A stretch of 39,194 nt of DNA, from contig JAFGYE010000047.1 of the NCBI GenBank assembly GCA_016936255.1, forward strand, positions 1 to 39,194, in the 5' to 3' direction. Below, piece by piece: positions 9,433 to 15,270 of this stretch; the first letter of the stretch is position 1; each line of letters begins with the position of its first letter. Source of the stretch: Marinifilaceae bacterium. Its GTDB lineage: Bacteria; Bacteroidota; Bacteroidia; Bacteroidales; Marinifilaceae. Below the pieces are notes generated by a model, which worked only from the letters and a program-made list of their open reading frames with translations, made no database searches and had not been told where the DNA came from. The translations under genes and the position numbers were made by a program.

Positions 9433-9440
9433 CAAATATA
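9433..9440 (-). promoter_or_regulatory. -7 promoter box for the suf operon
   Basis: The minus-strand reading TATATTTG matches the consensus TAnnTTTG exactly. The predicted start would give a leader of roughly 160 bases before sufB. The -33 element is weak (no TTG at the usual spacing), so confidence is moderate. Confidence 0.45.
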
Positions 9441-9848
9441 ATAAAGTATTTAGATATCTTTTTACTTGAAACGAATAAAATACCTCCAAGTCCTTTTATT
9501 TGTTAACGTAATTTAAACGGAAAGGATACATTTACGAAACGAAGATTTTCCAATGCTTTTTGATACTACATTTTCTATTTCGAATTACTCCTAAACAGTT
9601 CCATGAATCATTTCGAATAACTTAGCTGAAGTATGATAAATACAACAGCTTAACTGAATTAAATAATATCTAACAAAAAAAAAATCCATCTCGCAATTTA
9701 AGAACTAACAGTTTGAAAACATTTCACTTACATAACATTCTCAAAGTTCACCATTAATAACTTAACAATATTTAACAGATGATCGGGTTACCTTTTTAAC
9801 ATTACAGGAACTAATGAGTAAATCACAAACAGCCAAAAAAGTAATCAT

Positions 9849-10070
9849 ATGACACATTTGAATATTTTAGAGAAAGCAGAGTTCATTAAAGAACATGCCG
9901 AAAAAGAAAGCACTGGAACACCAACGGAGTTAGCCCAACGATTAAACATTTCGGAACGCAGTTTATATCGAATCATCTCCTCCTTAAAAAATATGGGGCA
10001 CCCCATAACTTACAGAAGATGCAAACAAAGCTATTGTTATGAAAATAAAAAAGGGAAAGCGCAATTGTAA
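9849..10070 (+). CDS. small HTH (winged-helix) DNA-binding protein
   Basis: A 73-residue protein that is almost entirely one winged helix-turn-helix of the HTH_11/DeoR-like type. The helices span about residues 24-50 (GTPTELAQRLNISERSLYRI, then ISSLKNMG), followed by a short wing (HPITYRRCKQSYCYE). There is no effector-binding or dimerisation domain, so it probably dimerises through the HTH or acts as a small repressor or activator. It is the first gene on the plus strand of the AT-rich island and stands 334 bases before the glycine-zipper peptide gene. A local regulatory role for that peptide is the obvious hypothesis, but no operator was identified. Similar stand-alone HTH proteins are common in Bacteroidota. 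Confidence 0.75.
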   Translation: MTHLNILEKAEFIKEHAEKESTGTPTELAQRLNISERSLYRIISSLKNMGHPITYRRCKQSYCYENKKGKAQL

Positions 10071-10254
10071 AAATCTCCTTGTACGGATAAATAGATTTCT
10101 TTCGGTGCACTGATATCTGTATTATATGATGTTCAATTTTCCTCTTATTTAGAATGACCCAACCACCTTCCTATTGTGTGAATTACTACAATCATAACAA
10201 CAGCAACAAACACAGCACAATCCCAGTGTGGAAATTAGACTTAATAAAGATAAA

Positions 10255-10285
10255 CTCACTGCCAAATAGTGGCAGTGAGCTTTTG
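10255..10285 (+). terminator. GC-rich hairpin with short T-tail, terminator or attenuator
   Basis: CTCACTGCC (10255-10263) pairs perfectly with GGCAGTGAG (10271-10279) around a 7-base loop and is followed by CTTTTGT. It is a 9-bp stem in AT-rich DNA, 185 bases past the HTH stop and 126 bases before the peptide start. It could end the HTH transcript or attenuate read-through into the peptide gene. Confidence 0.55.
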
Positions 10286-10288
10286 TAA

Positions 10289-10355
10289 TTTGGTACTTGA
10301 GTTTACAATAATGCGCATACCAAAACTCAAAGCCAAATATCTCGTTCGAGGAGAT
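10289..10355 (+). other. Two further hairpins in the peptide leader
   Basis: First hairpin: TTTGG (10289-10293) plus TTGAGTTT (10297-10304) pair with AAACTCAA (10323-10330) plus CCAAA (10333-10337), with a small internal loop (TAC against AG). The self-complementary ATGCGCAT (10311-10318) is in the loop. Second hairpin: ATCTC (10339-10343) with GAGAT (10351-10355), or alternatively CTCG with CGAG. Together with the preceding stem they make a compact structured leader. Confidence 0.5.
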
Positions 10356-10404
10356 ACGGGCAAAATTAAAGTAATTTTTATTATTAACACTTAAATTTTG
10401 TAAA

Positions 10405-10728
10405 ATGAAAAGAAAAGACATAAAACCTTTAACCGTTTTTTTGCTATCCTTTAGTATTTTCATAGGAACAGCTTGCTACTCTAACAAGATCAACACATTA
10501 GCAACATCAAATCTGGCAAGCTATTACGTAGGTAAACAATTAGAGGAAGGTTACGGGCCCGCCGGAGGAATATATGGTGGTGTCGTAGGCGGAATGCTTG
10601 GTGCATCAGGCGGAGGAACTATTGGAGCTTGGGTCGGAGGAGCAATTGGTAGCGCTTTTGGACCAGCGGGCACTGTTCTTGGTGTATGGGGTGGAGAAAT
10701 TGTTGGATCTTATGTTGGAGGAGCCTAA
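10405..10728 (+). CDS. exported glycine-zipper peptide, bacteriocin-like
   Basis: A 107-residue precursor. Residues 1-24 look like a Sec signal: basic start MKRKDIK, hydrophobic LTVFLLSFSIFI, then GTAC. C24 might be a lipidation site but the box is poor (G at -3). After a short polar stretch (25-48), residues 51-107 are a glycine zipper with many GxxxG and GG steps. A 16-residue unit is duplicated: GPAGGIYGGVVGGMLG (51-66) and GPAGTVLGVWGGEIVG (86-101), with glycines conserved at positions 1, 4, 8, 12 and 16. Such zippers insert in membranes and are typical of class II bacteriocins and related pore formers, but they also occur in glycine-zipper envelope proteins. The membrane-protein genes downstream favour the former. 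Toxic activity is inference. Confidence 0.7.
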   Translation: MKRKDIKPLTVFLLSFSIFIGTACYSNKINTLATSNLASYYVGKQLEEGYGPAGGIYGGVVGGMLGASGGGTIGAWVGGAIGSAFGPAGTVLGVWGGEIVGSYVGGA

Positions 10729-10753
10729 ACCTCACAAATACATATTTTTTTTC

Positions 10754-10790
10754 TGCAGTCTGCTATTTTGCAAAACAATAGCAGACCGCA
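10754..10790 (+). other. Strong intercistronic hairpin after the peptide gene
   Basis: GTCTGCTATT (10758-10767) pairs perfectly with AATAGCAGAC (10777-10786). Beyond a single mismatch, TGC (10754-10756) pairs with GCA (10788-10790). This gives 13 bp with a 9-base loop. No T-run follows on the plus strand; a poly-T tract precedes it. It suits a partial terminator or an mRNA-stabilising structure between the peptide gene and the membrane-protein genes. Confidence 0.6.
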
Positions 10791-10824
10791 ATCATTAAAC
10801 TTACCATAGAAATAAACAATCACA

Positions 10825-11667
10825 ATGACTCATACACTTATACTTTCAATTGCCATAGGATTTTTGATAACAATCTTTTTTTATATCCTAGATATTATAA
10901 AAAACTACAAACTTTCATATTTCTACGACATAAATCCTAAAAAACTAAAATATGCATTAATTGACCTACTCTGTCAAATAGGGCTATATTATCTAACAAT
11001 TATAAGTCTTAAAATGTTTGAATCTACAATAACATTTATAGCCTTAATAACTAATACCTTACTTTTTTACTCTATTTATTACTACTTCAGTTCTCTTAGA
11101 TATTTCCTTCTAAATATTGCATTTTTAGTTTCCGACCCAGACACCAAAAACACGATATCTTCTATGGTCCTGATACCTAATAAAAGTATTAAGATTAAAA
11201 TGACTAAAAATCATTTACCTACCATACAATACAATCTTATTTTTAATAGTATCCTGATAAGTGAGAAACTAGTTGAAAATATAGGCAACGAAGCAGCATC
11301 TCTCTTAATCACACATAAAGTTTTAATGAACAAATATGACAACACTAAGACCCTTTTATTTTTTACCAGCCTGCTAATTATCCCATATACTATTGTATCA
11401 CAGTTAACATTAGAACATCTCCCCGACATATTTTATGGGATTTTTGGTGTTTACGTCGTTTTCGTTTATAGAATACTTGCTAATGATTATTTTATAAAGA
11501 AACTACTTTACATCGATCTTCAAATAGCAACTCGCGCAGGCAAACTCAAATTCCTCAACGCCTTAAGGTCGTATTATCAATACCTTAACAAACAACGAAA
11601 TTTTCAAGAAATCAGAAATTACACTCTTTACAAAAAGAGAATTGCAAATATAAATGAAAGCAAATAA
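10825..11667 (+). CDS. degenerate M48-like (Ste24/HtpX fold) membrane protein
   Basis: A 280-residue polytopic protein with hydrophobic segments at about 5-25, 45-62, 68-100, 176-194 and 200-216. By eye its layout follows M48 membrane metallopeptidases: N-terminal helices, a cytosolic segment YNLIFNSILISEKLVENI resembling the NAxxxG...ILVxxxLLexL stretch, then the active-site region. Where M48 enzymes have HExxH, this protein has HKVLM (164-168), so the catalytic glutamate and the second zinc histidine are lost. The later ExxAD motif is also degraded (LYIDLQIATRAG, D231). It would therefore be a non-catalytic relative. The gene overlaps the next by 14 bases, implying coupled translation. The M48 link is weak visual homology. 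If wrong, this is simply a polytopic membrane protein of unknown family. Confidence 0.5.
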   Translation: MTHTLILSIAIGFLITIFFYILDIIKNYKLSYFYDINPKKLKYALIDLLCQIGLYYLTIISLKMFESTITFIALITNTLLFYSIYYYFSSLRYFLLNIAFLVSDPDTKNTISSMVLIPNKSIKIKMTKNHLPTIQYNLIFNSILISEKLVENIGNEAASLLITHKVLMNKYDNTKTLLFFTSLLIIPYTIVSQLTLEHLPDIFYGIFGVYVVFVYRILANDYFIKKLLYIDLQIATRAGKLKFLNALRSYYQYLNKQRNFQEIRNYTLYKKRIANINESK

Positions 11668-12181
11668 ATTAAAGCCTTTAGCACTGTGCTTATCTTTATT
11701 TTCGATAGGCATTATTATAGGAGAATTACTGTCAACACCAGTGGACTCCCAAACTATACAAACACCAAAAACTTTAATCGAAATTCAAAGTTTCAATTTC
11801 GAAGCATTCTTTAATATTCTTAGTAATAACTTACTTGTAGCATTCTGCCTATCGATACTTGGATATTTAACAGGAGGAATAATGTCATGCCTAGTGTTAA
11901 TATGGAATGGGGTAATCATAGGTCTCATCACACCTAAAAATCTTAACACTGGAAATTTCTTTAATTTTATTGAATACTTTATATACCATGGGGTCATAGA
12001 AATACTTGCATTTTTTTTATTTGCGATAATTGGAATGAAAGGGTTTTATTTTTATAAAAAACTAATGACTTATCAAAGCCTCCCTAGCCTACCACATTGG
12101 AAAGAATTTACTTTACCGTTATCCTTTTTAATAATAGCAGCAGTTATTGAAAGTTATTTAATACAAAACTACACACCATGA
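11654..12181 (+). CDS. SpoIIM/DUF95-family membrane protein
   Basis: A 175-residue integral membrane protein with a helix near 8-24 and three or four more between about 55 and 170. It keeps the pattern of the SpoIIM (stage II sporulation M, DUF95) family: N58-N59 before a glycine-bearing helix (SNNLLVAFCLSILGYLTGG), the NG pair at 85-86 (VLIWNGVIIGLI), and the histidine-glycine-glutamate helix YHGVIEILAFFLFAIIG (H112, E116). DUF95 proteins serve in spore engulfment in Firmicutes. They are also regular members of circular bacteriocin operons such as those of enterocin AS-48 and circularin A, where they aid export or immunity. This organism is not a spore former, so a peptide-related role is more plausible here (inference). 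The gene overlaps both neighbours (14 and 4 bases). Confidence 0.75.
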   Translation: MKANKLKPLALCLSLFSIGIIIGELLSTPVDSQTIQTPKTLIEIQSFNFEAFFNILSNNLLVAFCLSILGYLTGGIMSCLVLIWNGVIIGLITPKNLNTGNFFNFIEYFIYHGVIEILAFFLFAIIGMKGFYFYKKLMTYQSLPSLPHWKEFTLPLSFLIIAAVIESYLIQNYTP

Positions 12182-12747
12182 CAATATCTAACTTCACCCC
12201 AACCCTTAAGCGGTTAGGATTATTCATATTAATATCAATAATTTTTGGAGTCTTTAAATCTGAATTCATCATTTCATATGTTCCTTTTGAATTGCGTCCT
12301 ATTACGAGATTAAGTAGCTACCTTAGTGTAGTAACAGGTTCAATGTTCTCTTACATTACACTGTTACTTTTATTGACAGCCTCATTTTCTATGTTATATT
12401 TAACATCCCTTAAAACTTGTATAACAACCTTTCAAAATGCCATCAAATGGTTTATTTATTGCTTAATCATAAACGAAGTCTTAAAATTTTATCTGCTTAT
12501 CTTCTTAGTTAATGATGATTATATAATCAAATCGAAAAGCTCATTAGACGAACTGCTATATGATATATCATGGTTCAAGTATTCCTACTATTTTGATTTA
12601 GTATTCTTTTTAGCAGGAATACTTATATATGCATCTATCATATACAGAAATCAAAGACAATCAATATTAGGCGCTATGGCTTCAGCCTTTATTATTCTAC
12701 TAGGTTTTTTAATTACTCATTCAGAAATTTTCAATATGGTTCTATAA
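12178..12747 (+). CDS. polytopic membrane protein, Yip1-like topology
   Basis: A 189-residue protein that starts within the stop of the preceding gene (ATGA overlap). It has about five hydrophobic helices (near 12-30, 55-80, 88-112, 133-153 and 162-182), short loops and a polar charged loop around 115-130. The layout resembles Yip1-domain proteins, but no diagnostic motif is clear and I would not name a family with confidence. Base composition is as AT-rich as the two preceding genes and unlike the gene after it. Position and coupling argue that it works with the SpoIIM-like and M48-like proteins, perhaps as an immunity or export-channel subunit (inference). Confidence 0.6.
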   Translation: MTISNFTPTLKRLGLFILISIIFGVFKSEFIISYVPFELRPITRLSSYLSVVTGSMFSYITLLLLLTASFSMLYLTSLKTCITTFQNAIKWFIYCLIINEVLKFYLLIFLVNDDYIIKSKSSLDELLYDISWFKYSYYFDLVFFLAGILIYASIIYRNQRQSILGAMASAFIILLGFLITHSEIFNMVL

Positions 12748-12762
12748 CTTAAACACCCCAAC

Positions 12763-13242
12763 ATGAAAAACAACGATTTAATCCAGGTCACATTCACCGC
12801 AGAAGAATTGACCGAAAATAATGCTCATTTGGATGCCTTGCTGGCTTTTGCCGGGAAAAGTGCCCCTCAACTATCGTCGGAAGACAGAACGAACTATGGT
12901 TCGATTAACGAAACCAACAAACTACTGGTTAATAAAGCAAAATCGTTTATGGATCAGCATCCCGATTTGGTTCCTCAGTTTGTGAATATAGACGAGTTTG
13001 AACGCGATTACAGTGCACGGGAAACTATAGAAGAAATGATTCAGAAACTCGACTTAATTAAACGCAAACTAAGTGATACTAAAATTCTTTTGGATCATGA
13101 TAACTATCAGGATACAATGGCATTTTACCGGTCTATTCGATATTACGCTGCAGAACAGCAGCAAGGAGCAATCCCTATTTACGAAGAATTGAAACAATTC
13201 TTCCCTCATGGCAAGAAAAAAGAGGCCGAAGTGGTTAAATAA
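12763..13242 (+). CDS. conserved hypothetical soluble helical protein
   Basis: I do not recognise this 159-residue protein. It has no signal peptide or membrane helix and is rich in charged residues and predicted helix (for example ETIEEMIQKLDLIKRKLSDTKILLDH, 92-117). It ends in a basic-acidic tail GKKKEAEVVK. It starts only 15 bases after the previous stop, so it could be read from the same transcript. Its codon use and base composition, however, are clearly more G+C-rich than the three genes before it and resemble the housekeeping genes of the window. It therefore probably belonged here before the AT-rich island arrived. A good terminator follows at 13292. Function unknown. Confidence 0.75.
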   Translation: MKNNDLIQVTFTAEELTENNAHLDALLAFAGKSAPQLSSEDRTNYGSINETNKLLVNKAKSFMDQHPDLVPQFVNIDEFERDYSARETIEEMIQKLDLIKRKLSDTKILLDHDNYQDTMAFYRSIRYYAAEQQQGAIPIYEELKQFFPHGKKKEAEVVK

Positions 13243-13291
13243 TTACTTTATACCGATCAGTATCTAAAATCGTATTAAGCATTCATCAGCG

Positions 13292-13330
13292 AAAGCGAAA
13301 CTCAAAACATGCGGGTTTCGCTTTTCTTTT
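13292..13330 (+). terminator. Rho-independent terminator after the hypothetical gene
   Basis: AAAGCGAAAC (13292-13301) pairs perfectly with GTTTCGCTTT (13315-13324), followed by a T-rich stretch (TCTTTT). It lies 50 bases past the stop at 13242 and probably closes the plus-strand transcript of the island. Confidence 0.8.
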
Positions 13331-13721
13331 GAAGCATTTATACATGCACAGGATGAATTGAAGCCCCACCAAGGCATCTCGAAGCTTGATTTAGATGGCT
13401 TGAAGAATGAATTTCATGCATTTTTTCACGAAGAAGATGCTTGAAGGCATCAAAGTCAAGGGTAAATGCATCATCTTAATGCTTCGAAGCTTGATTTTCA
13501 AGAGTGGAAGCACCTGCTTCATTCTTCGACCTTTGATCGGAATACATAAACCCAACGATTTGGTAAACCCATTGGGTAAATTCATGCATGGAAGCATCAG
13601 AAAACCTAAAAGTTTTGCCAATAAGTCTAAAAAATTAAAGTTAAATTCAAGTCAACCAAACCTGACCGATCCCTAAACCCGTCCCATCTCCCCTCAAATC
13701 TATTTCCATTTTTTATTTTTC

Positions 13722-13750
13722 AAAAAAAAAACAGCCGTCAATTGACGGCT
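13722..13750 (-). terminator. Rho-independent terminator of the subtilase gene
   Basis: The perfect palindrome AGCCGTCAATTGACGGCT (13733-13750) is followed on the minus strand by a G and a long T-run. It lies 23 bases past the subtilase stop. Confidence 0.85.
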
Positions 13751-13773
13751 ATTCCCATTCATTTTGCAATATC

Positions 13774-14970
13774 TCAGATTCCTCCAATAGGATCTGCATT
13801 GCCATCAGGATCTCCATTTACAAAACCGTCGGTTACTGGATTCCCATCGGTCATTAGCAGAATACCGCACATGTGCGGAGCTGCCATTGAAGTTCCACTT
13901 ATTGTATTGTATGCATCGCCTTTCCAGGTTGAATAAATACTAACACCTGGCTCGCAAAAATCAACAGGCGGATTTCCATAATTTGAAAAGTAGGCAAAAT
14001 TATCATTTATATCCATTGCCGAAATAGTCCAAATATAAGTTCCGTTAACTCTTGCCGGAGAGTGATTGTTAGCATCATCACTTTCGTTTCCGGCAGCTAA
14101 TGCGAAGTAAATGCCATTTTGAGAAGCGGCATATACAGCATCATCCAAAGCAATAGAAACACCTCCGCCTAAACTCATATTGGCAGCATCGCCGGGAGAA
14201 GCAGCACTTGCAACATAATCAACTCCTGCAATAACTCCGGAAGTGGAACCACTACCCCTACGATCTAAAACCCGAACTGCCACAAGATTTGCTCCAGCAG
14301 CAACTCCAACTACTCCAATTTCATTATCGATAGCACCAACCGTACCTGCGCAATGAGTTCCGTGTCCATTTTGATCATCAGCTCCCACACGAGAACCAGT
14401 GAAATCTCTGCTTCTGGCAACATCAACATTTAAATCAGAGTGATCTAAATCGATACCGCTATCAATAATCCAAGCTGTTTTTCCAATGCCACTTCCATAA
14501 CCAACCCGTGTAATTCCCCAGGGAATAACCTCACTAGTAGGTTCTGGTGTTGGAACAGTTCCAGGCTTTTTCAGAGCAATAATTTTATCTTGTTCAAGGT
14601 ATTTTACTCTGCTATCCAATTTCAATGCTTCAACAAAATCCGGTGTTGTTTTAACACTAAAACCTTTAATTACAGTAGCAAAAGCTAAACCTACTTCAAA
14701 TTCAGAACTCGATTTTGTTTGAAACATAGAATTGGCAAAAGCTTTTACTTCGGCTATTCTCTCATCGTAACTGCCTTGATTAGCAGATTTAACCGAGCTC
14801 TCATTCAGAACAACAATATACTGTCCTTCAATTGGCTCACCATTCTGAACATCGGTTAACACTAGGTTATCCCCATCATTTTCTTTAAGATCGGCGGTAT
14901 TGTCATTCTGACAATTGGTAATGGCAAACAAAGCAGCCACAACCATCAATAGCATAAGTTTATTTTTCAT
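13774..14970 (-). CDS. S8 subtilisin-like serine protease, predicted lipoprotein
   Basis: A 398-residue secreted protease. Residues 1-20 form a signal peptide ending in a likely lipobox (LFAITNC, C20), so it is probably anchored to the envelope. Residues about 48-132 are an inhibitor_I9-type propeptide (GQYIVVLNES ... VKYLEQDKII). The catalytic domain begins near 148 and carries D170 (WIIDSGID), H203 (NGHGTHCAG), the oxyanion Asn N295 (AAGNES) and the nucleophile S361 (SGTSMAAPH). It ends only 37 residues after the serine with an Asp/Gly/Asn-rich tail. There is no type IX C-terminal sorting domain, so export is by Sec and the lipoprotein route. The gene is monocistronic with its own terminator. 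A degradative role on external protein is likely; the specificity is not readable. Confidence 0.92.
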   Translation of the reverse strand: MKNKLMLLMVVAALFAITNCQNDNTADLKENDGDNLVLTDVQNGEPIEGQYIVVLNESSVKSANQGSYDERIAEVKAFANSMFQTKSSSEFEVGLAFATVIKGFSVKTTPDFVEALKLDSRVKYLEQDKIIALKKPGTVPTPEPTSEVIPWGITRVGYGSGIGKTAWIIDSGIDLDHSDLNVDVARSRDFTGSRVGADDQNGHGTHCAGTVGAIDNEIGVVGVAAGANLVAVRVLDRRGSGSTSGVIAGVDYVASAASPGDAANMSLGGGVSIALDDAVYAASQNGIYFALAAGNESDDANNHSPARVNGTYIWTISAMDINDNFAYFSNYGNPPVDFCEPGVSIYSTWKGDAYNTISGTSMAAPHMCGILLMTDGNPVTDGFVNGDPDGNADPIGGI

Positions 14971-15270
14971 TATAATTTAAATTAAGATTTGATAATACCT
15001 ACTTAATTTATGAAAGAGATACCACAAATACAAATCTTTTTTATGTCTACAAACATCATTAGTGTCATTTTATCCGCCATTTGTCACTAAAATTACACCA
15101 TTCATGCAAATTCATTCCACACATTTAAAGCTTTCCTGATATGAAAAACAAAATCAAAATTTATAAAACAATGACCTCCTTAAAATTATAAACCATGACC
15201 AATAACACCACCTTCTCAGTTTCCAATTTTTATCTACCTTTGCAGACAAATATCAATAATTTAGGAGACT
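14971..15270. other. Divergent intergenic region, subtilase / thiL
   Basis: These 300 AT-rich bases contain the thiL promoter at the right end (15235-15242). I could not find a convincing -7 box for the subtilase on the minus strand. No ORF, repeat or RNA gene is apparent. Confidence 0.5.
15235..15267 (+). promoter_or_regulatory. thiL promoter -7 box and ribosome-binding site
   Basis: TACCTTTG at 15235-15242 is an exact TAnnTTTG match. AGGAG at 15263-15267, three bases before the ATG, is a Shine-Dalgarno-like site, which is unusual in this phylum. The -33 TTG is missing. The predicted leader is only about 20 bases, so there is no room for a TPP riboswitch. Confidence 0.6.

Larger units (their letters stand above)
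9264..9848. other. Divergent intergenic region between suf and the accessory island
   Basis: These 585 AT-rich bases separate sufB (minus) from the HTH gene (plus). They hold the suf -7 box at 9433-9440 and a leader hairpin at 9367-9384. On the plus strand TACCTTTT at 9789-9796 matches seven of eight positions of the -7 consensus and could serve the HTH gene, but it has no -33 partner. I see no credible ORF or RNA gene in the rest. Confidence 0.5.
10071..10404. other. Structured intergenic leader before the peptide gene
   Basis: These 334 bases hold no credible gene. The first part includes an A/C-rich tract near 10190-10230. The second part (10255-10355) contains three successive inverted repeats, listed separately. 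TAGATTTC at 10092-10099 matches the -7 box at seven of eight positions but lacks a -33 partner. I could not place a confident promoter. Confidence 0.5.
13243..13773. other. Intergenic region with hairpin- and repeat-rich DNA
   Basis: These 531 bases start with a terminator (13292-13330). They continue with a block (about 13331-13620) dense in short related words (GAAGC, GATGC, CTTGAAG and complements). One 14-mer, TCGAAGCTTGATTT, occurs at 13379-13392 and again at 13484-13497. Several tight inverted repeats occur: GATGC/GCATC at 13436-13451, GCTTCGAAGC at 13481-13490, CTTGA/TCAAG at 13490-13502 and GAAGCA/TGCTTC at 13507-13520. The overlapping ORFs on both strands have unnatural composition and I do not accept them. 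The region ends in the subtilase terminator. Confidence 0.5.

Noticed and set aside
10109-10119. Shared word CACTGATATCT here and near 20410, plus ACTGATAT near pdxA
   Set aside because: Eleven-base matches are expected many times by chance in 39 kb of AT-rich DNA, and the three contexts have nothing in common.
10149-10463. Minus-strand ORF of 104 codons with a cysteine-rich stretch across the peptide leader
   Set aside because: It is antisense to the peptide start and its leader hairpins. The cysteines come from reading an A/C-rich tract backwards, and no start signal or family match is visible.
13331-13620. CRISPR-like array
   Set aside because: The repeated words are short, imperfect, irregularly spaced and in both orientations. 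There is no constant repeat/spacer length and no cas gene.
13391-13676. Overlapping ORFs on both strands in the hairpin-rich block
   Set aside because: Both are short with unnatural residue composition, have no credible start region, and run over inverted repeats; they are by-products of the repeated words.
15181-15270. Possible TPP riboswitch before thiL
   Set aside because: The predicted transcript leader is only about 20 bases and no THI-box-like sequence is present.
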